Shown here: positions 22,798 to 25,995 of the stretch, one piece after another
Numbering within the stretch: position 1 is the first letter of the stretch
How the letters are laid out: each line of letters begins with the position of its first letter
Notes under the pieces: model-generated
What the model was told of the DNA's origin: nothing
Seen by the model: only the letters and a program-made list of their open reading frames with translations
Databases searched by the model: none
Assembly (NCBI GenBank): GCA_025360665.1
Contig: JANYBU010000055.1
Span: 1 to 25,995, forward strand
From: Nitrospira sp.
Lineage (GTDB): Bacteria; Nitrospirota; Nitrospiria; Nitrospirales; Nitrospiraceae
DNA: 25,995 nt
Direction of reading: 5' to 3'
Position numbers and translations under genes: made by a program

Positions 22798-24393
22798 ATG
22801 GCGATTTCATTTTTCCCCGAACGGAAGACGTACTACTATCGGTCACACATCCCCGAATCGCTCCGGCTGTGGCTGAAGAACCGGCGTGAAGTCTGGAGGA
22901 GTCTGGATACGCTCGACAAGGATGTAGCCAAGATACGGGCCGCGCAGTGGGACAGCCGAACGCTCCAACTGTACAGGACGCTCCGCAGACATGGTGAACG
23001 CATGACAGAAGACCAACGTGAAGCATTGGTGAGTCAGTGGCTCGATGCAGAGTTGGAGTATGCAGAGGATTGTCGTGCGACGGCTGGACGCTGGAGTCAG
23101 TCACAGGTTGAAGGGAACCTCGAAGGATTGTCGATCATGCAGGACGAAGCGTTGGAGGATATCGACGACAACGACTACCGGCGAGTGGAGCGCGTTGCTG
23201 ACGACCTGTTGAAGACTGCCGGACTGTCCCTTGAGCATGCGAGCGCAGACTTCGGACGATTGTGCAGGAAACTGTTAGAGGCAAAGTACGAGTACACCAG
23301 GATCGAGACAAGACGTTGGCAAGGTGAACCGTACCACCCACTGATCGAGCGGACGCAACCAGTCAATGGTAGCCATGCTCCGGTGGCAGTGTCGCCAGCT
23401 TCATCAGTCAAGACAACCTCCACCGGTCCACTCTTCATGGAAGTCGTTGACGGATACCTGCGGGAGTCACCCCGAACAGATCGCTCCACGCGAGCACTGA
23501 AGGCTGAGTTATTGCGATTCGTGGCGGCAATCGGTGGAGATCGCGCCGTGAACTTGATCACGAAGTCGGATTGTCTCAAGTACAAGGACTCCTTGTTGAA
23601 GGAAGACGAACGTGGGCTGCATCTCGCCACGGTCAGTGACAGACTCACCACACTTGCCGGTATCTTCAAGTGGTGCGAAGCACAGGGCTACATCCCTGAG
23701 AACACGAATCCGGCGAAGAACCTGGCACCATCGGCGAAGGCTGTACGCAAGGCGACGAAGCCTCGGAAGCTATTTACGGACGAGCAGTTGGTGATGATTT
23801 ACGGCTCTGCCAAGTTCAAATCACTCAGGACAGAGCATCCGGCCCACTATTGGGTACTGTGTCTGTGTCTGTGGACCATCGCCCGTAGGGAAGAAAATTC
23901 ACAATTGCTCGTTGATGATATACGCGAGGAAGACGGCATCCCGTACATCCTGATCACCGAAGAGGGTGGGGGTGACAAGTCCGTCAAGACCAAGACTAGT
24001 CGGCGGATTCCACTACACAGTAGTTTGTTGACGCTGGGTTTTCTGCAGTATGTGCAGACGGTCAAGGAGGCAGGCCATGTCAGACTCTTTCATCAGTTCC
24101 AGAAGGGAAAGTCCACGTATGCTGATGCTGCTGGGAAGATGTTCAGTCGAATTGTTCGGGGTCTTGGAATGACGGACACCAGACTCGTGTTGCACGGTCT
24201 GAGACACCTCGGTATCACGAAGCTCGCCGAAGCCGGATGCCCACCCGATATCTCACGAGTGTTGACCGGTCACTCTGGACGCGACGTTCACGATACCGTC
24301 TACGTCCACGGCGACCGATTCAAGTTGTCGGCGCTGCGGGATGGGTTGAACAAACTCCGATACGATGATGTGCTGAAGGCGTTGAAGTCGTGA
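22798..24393 (+). CDS. Tyrosine recombinase/integrase
   Basis: From ATG 22798 (AAGGAGGA 5 bases before) it is 531 residues; the in-frame start at 22771 is too far from the ribosome binding site. The N-terminus FPERKTYYYRSHIPESLR matches the N-terminal domain found in many phage-type integrases (DUF6538 type). The catalytic residues are visible: Arg in ARREEN (R363), Lys in the SVKTKTSRRIPL strand region (about 394-397), HGLRH (H466, R469), GHS (H492) and the nucleophile Tyr in DTVYVHG (Y502). The gene follows tRNA-Ser, pointing to integration in the tRNA 3' end. Confidence 0.95.
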   Translation: MAISFFPERKTYYYRSHIPESLRLWLKNRREVWRSLDTLDKDVAKIRAAQWDSRTLQLYRTLRRHGERMTEDQREALVSQWLDAELEYAEDCRATAGRWSQSQVEGNLEGLSIMQDEALEDIDDNDYRRVERVADDLLKTAGLSLEHASADFGRLCRKLLEAKYEYTRIETRRWQGEPYHPLIERTQPVNGSHAPVAVSPASSVKTTSTGPLFMEVVDGYLRESPRTDRSTRALKAELLRFVAAIGGDRAVNLITKSDCLKYKDSLLKEDERGLHLATVSDRLTTLAGIFKWCEAQGYIPENTNPAKNLAPSAKAVRKATKPRKLFTDEQLVMIYGSAKFKSLRTEHPAHYWVLCLCLWTIARREENSQLLVDDIREEDGIPYILITEEGGGDKSVKTKTSRRIPLHSSLLTLGFLQYVQTVKEAGHVRLFHQFQKGKSTYADAAGKMFSRIVRGLGMTDTRLVLHGLRHLGITKLAEAGCPPDISRVLTGHSGRDVHDTVYVHGDRFKLSALRDGLNKLRYDDVLKALKS

Positions 24394-24483
24394 ACCACCT
24401 TAGGGGTCTTGAACATTCAACGGTTCTGTCGTAAAGATGTCCTCAACATGGAGACAATTCCCCACAGAGGTATGGAGGCCGTC

Positions 24484-24657
24484 ATGATGGAAGAAGCTGA
24501 TGTCCTAGACTTCATCGATCCTAACGAAGACCCAACGGAGACGCCGGAGGATCGAGCGGACAGGGTGTACGAAGAGGCACAGAAAAACCTACACGCAGAA
24601 TTTGCGAAAGACGCCTTCGTCGATCCCTTGGCCGAGTTCAAACAGGATGCTCGCTGA
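24484..24657 (+). CDS. Small acidic unknown protein, 57 aa
   Basis: The start ATG 24484 has GGAGG 5 bases before it; upstream ATGs at 24409, 24448 and 24472 would lengthen it to up to 82 residues but have no better site. The sequence MMEEADVLDFIDPNEDPTE and DPLAEFKQDAR is very acidic and without known motifs. It lies about 90 bp after the integrase and is probably part of the element. The role is unknown. Confidence 0.6.
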   Translation: MMEEADVLDFIDPNEDPTETPEDRADRVYEEAQKNLHAEFAKDAFVDPLAEFKQDAR

Positions 24658-24695
24658 TTGTCGATGTACACTTATCATAGAAAGGAAGTAAGGAC

Positions 24696-24938
24696 ATGGA
24701 GAACGTGGAGATAAAGACAGGGAGTCTCATTGTTGTGGATGGGAAGACACTGGTGGTGACAGACATTCGCACAGTGGAGACGATTGGTGGACGCACTGTG
24801 CAGTTCAGCGCCTGTGATCAAGAGACGGCACGCACAGCACAGGTAAACAACATCCAAGGCAACGAAGCAACGCAGCAACTCATGGAGATGATTCAGAAAA
24901 TGGCTAAAGGCAAGTTTCCGGGAATGGGTGGTGAATGA
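24696..24938 (+). CDS. Small unknown protein, 80 aa
   Basis: The AAAGGAAG ribosome binding site lies about 9 bases upstream of ATG. The sequence MENVEIKTGSLIVVDGKTLV starts with beta strands that look like a small SH3-like or regulatory fold, followed by a short helix (QQLMEMIQKMAKGKFPGM). I do not recognise the family. It follows the 57-residue gene by 38 bp and may be an element accessory gene. Confidence 0.65.
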   Translation: MENVEIKTGSLIVVDGKTLVVTDIRTVETIGGRTVQFSACDQETARTAQVNNIQGNEATQQLMEMIQKMAKGKFPGMGGE

Positions 24939-25368
24939 ACATCTATCTAGCTATGTCGTTCAGGAAGTACCGAACACCAGAACGCCCACGGTGAAGCTCC
25001 GGAATGGAAGCCGTCTTACATGAGTTGATCCAATGGAAATTCATTGATCGGGCCAAGGATTCGGAGATGACGGTTTCGATTACTGCTTTCCGGCATCGCC
25101 CGGCTTGGGCTCAAAGACATCTGAAAATGTCTACCGTTTGACGCGCATACCCGCTGCCTAGCCTGGTTTACCCTAGCCGTGTTGCGCTGCGCATGGCCTT
25201 TGTCTACTTAACCTCTATCTCTTATCTGCGCGACATCCCCTCCATTGGCCTCCAGTGTCGTCTGACAAAGGTTCCACTTGGGCCGTTTCCCCTCTGAACT
25301 CTTGGTGATTTCTCGGGGAGAAAGGGGTAAGCTTCGGCGCATTAGAGACCTGAGTTTAATAATCAGTT
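24939..25368. other. Non-coding gap of about 430 bp
   Basis: No convincing ORF is present on either strand; short frames here are shadows. The only noted sequence is a weak inverted pair TTTCCCCT (near 25287) and AGGGG (near 25323). It probably holds the promoter of the gene at 25369, but I could not place a -35/-10 pair with confidence. Confidence 0.5.
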
Positions 25369-25995
25369 ATGCCAAAACGTACCAGCCAAACCGGAAGCGA
25401 ACTCTTCATCGTCGATAATAGCGAGGAGGACTGGAAAGTTCTCCGTTATCTCCACGACTGGTGCCAACTCTCAAAGTCGATCGACATTGCCACCGGTTAT
25501 TTCGAGATAGGCTCGTTGCTTGCCTTGAGGGACGAATGGCAGAAAGTGGATCAAATTCGGATCTTGATGGGGGACGAAGTCTCTCTACGCACCAAGAATG
25601 CATTTGCAGAAGAGTTCGAGCGGATCAAACAGCGTCTCGACCTCAGCCTAGAAACTGAAAAACAGAAGAATGAGTTTCTCACGGGCGTAGCCGGTATTGT
25701 CGAAGCCATTCGCTCAGGAAAGATTTCGTGTAAGGTATACCGCAAAGACAAGTTCCACGCGAAAGCCTATATCACCCATGCCCGCCTTGAAGTCGTCGGT
25801 TCCTCTGCCCTTGTTGGTTCGTCGAACTTTACGAATCCAGGCCTGACTGAAAACATTGAACTCAATGTCCAAATCACTGGCCAGCCAGTGGCGGTATTAC
25901 AGGAATGGTATGAGGAGCATTGGGCTGAGGCTGAGGATGTAACCGCTGACATCCTACGAACCATTGAGCGGCATACTCGGGAGTATTTGCCCTTC
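25369..25995 (+). CDS. Phospholipase D-like (HKD) protein, 3' truncated
   Basis: The frame from ATG 25369 is open to the window end (209 residues). The motif KFHAKAYI (H130, K132) and VGSSNFTNPGL are typical of PLD-superfamily nuclease domains (HxK...N/SSN...GL), and the N-terminal part SKSIDIATGYFEIGSLLAL is the standard start of such domains. In many mobile islands this domain is the N-terminus of a large SNF2/DEAD helicase; the C-terminus is not in the window so this is an inference. It lies in the integrated element, so a role in defence or DNA processing is possible. Confidence 0.7.
   Translation, partial: MPKRTSQTGSELFIVDNSEEDWKVLRYLHDWCQLSKSIDIATGYFEIGSLLALRDEWQKVDQIRILMGDEVSLRTKNAFAEEFERIKQRLDLSLETEKQKNEFLTGVAGIVEAIRSGKISCKVYRKDKFHAKAYITHARLEVVGSSALVGSSNFTNPGLTENIELNVQITGQPVAVLQEWYEEHWAEAEDVTADILRTIERHTREYLPF

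Noticed and set aside
1..25995. CRISPR arrays
   Set aside because: No regular direct repeats with unique spacers were seen; the tandem repeats present have no spacers.

Overview
The window looks like part of a chromosome of a Nitrospira-type bacterium (Nitrospirota). This is inferred from the moderately high GC, dense packing of genes, the dispersed stop-codon-bearing repeats, and the gene mix (VanZ-like proteins, PqqD/radical SAM cassette, PagL-like protein, ECF sigma with RskA-type anti-sigma). No rRNA or species marker is present, so the assignment is tentative.

Left part (1-10.4 kb): the 3' end of a PstS-like periplasmic binding protein, a single-domain CheY-like receiver, two VanZ-family membrane proteins flanking a decayed glycine-zipper-type lipoprotein gene, a minus-strand pair (unknown protein and a two-domain SagB/nitroreductase-family oxidoreductase), a small membrane protein, TPR proteins, and a PagL-like outer-membrane lipid A deacylase in an operon with a lipoprotein.

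Middle part (10.5-18.8 kb): the most interesting region. It is a tightly packed plus-strand cassette with overlapping start and stop codons. In order it has a GT-B glycosyltransferase-like gene, a methyltransferase gene broken by two frameshifts, a PqqD-like peptide chaperone, radical SAM protein 1 (truncated SPASM), radical SAM/SPASM protein 2, a 76-residue Cys/Gly-rich peptide whose leader carries a YxxPxL motif, an HprK-like P-loop protein, radical SAM/SPASM protein 3, a nucleotidyltransferase-fold protein and a His-type (S26B-like) signal peptidase. It reads as a ribosomally synthesised, post-translationally modified peptide (RiPP) pathway: PqqD presents the leader, the radical SAM enzymes modify the Cys-rich core, and the peptidase may process it. 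The product and chemistry are unknown.

Right part (18.8-26 kb): an ECF sigma/anti-sigma operon, a long perfect inverted repeat, tadA, a convergent Sfp-type phosphopantetheinyl transferase, and then tRNA-Ser(CGA). A tyrosine recombinase starts about 120 bp after the tRNA, followed by two small unknown genes, a roughly 430-bp non-coding gap and the start of a phospholipase D-like (HKD) protein. This looks like the left end of an integrated element using the tRNA as its attachment site.

The window also carries several families of dispersed repeats. The main one is a 130-290 bp MITE/REP-like element with TAACAGG...TGAAAAA-type ends that sits exactly at gene borders and supplies the stop codons of three genes.
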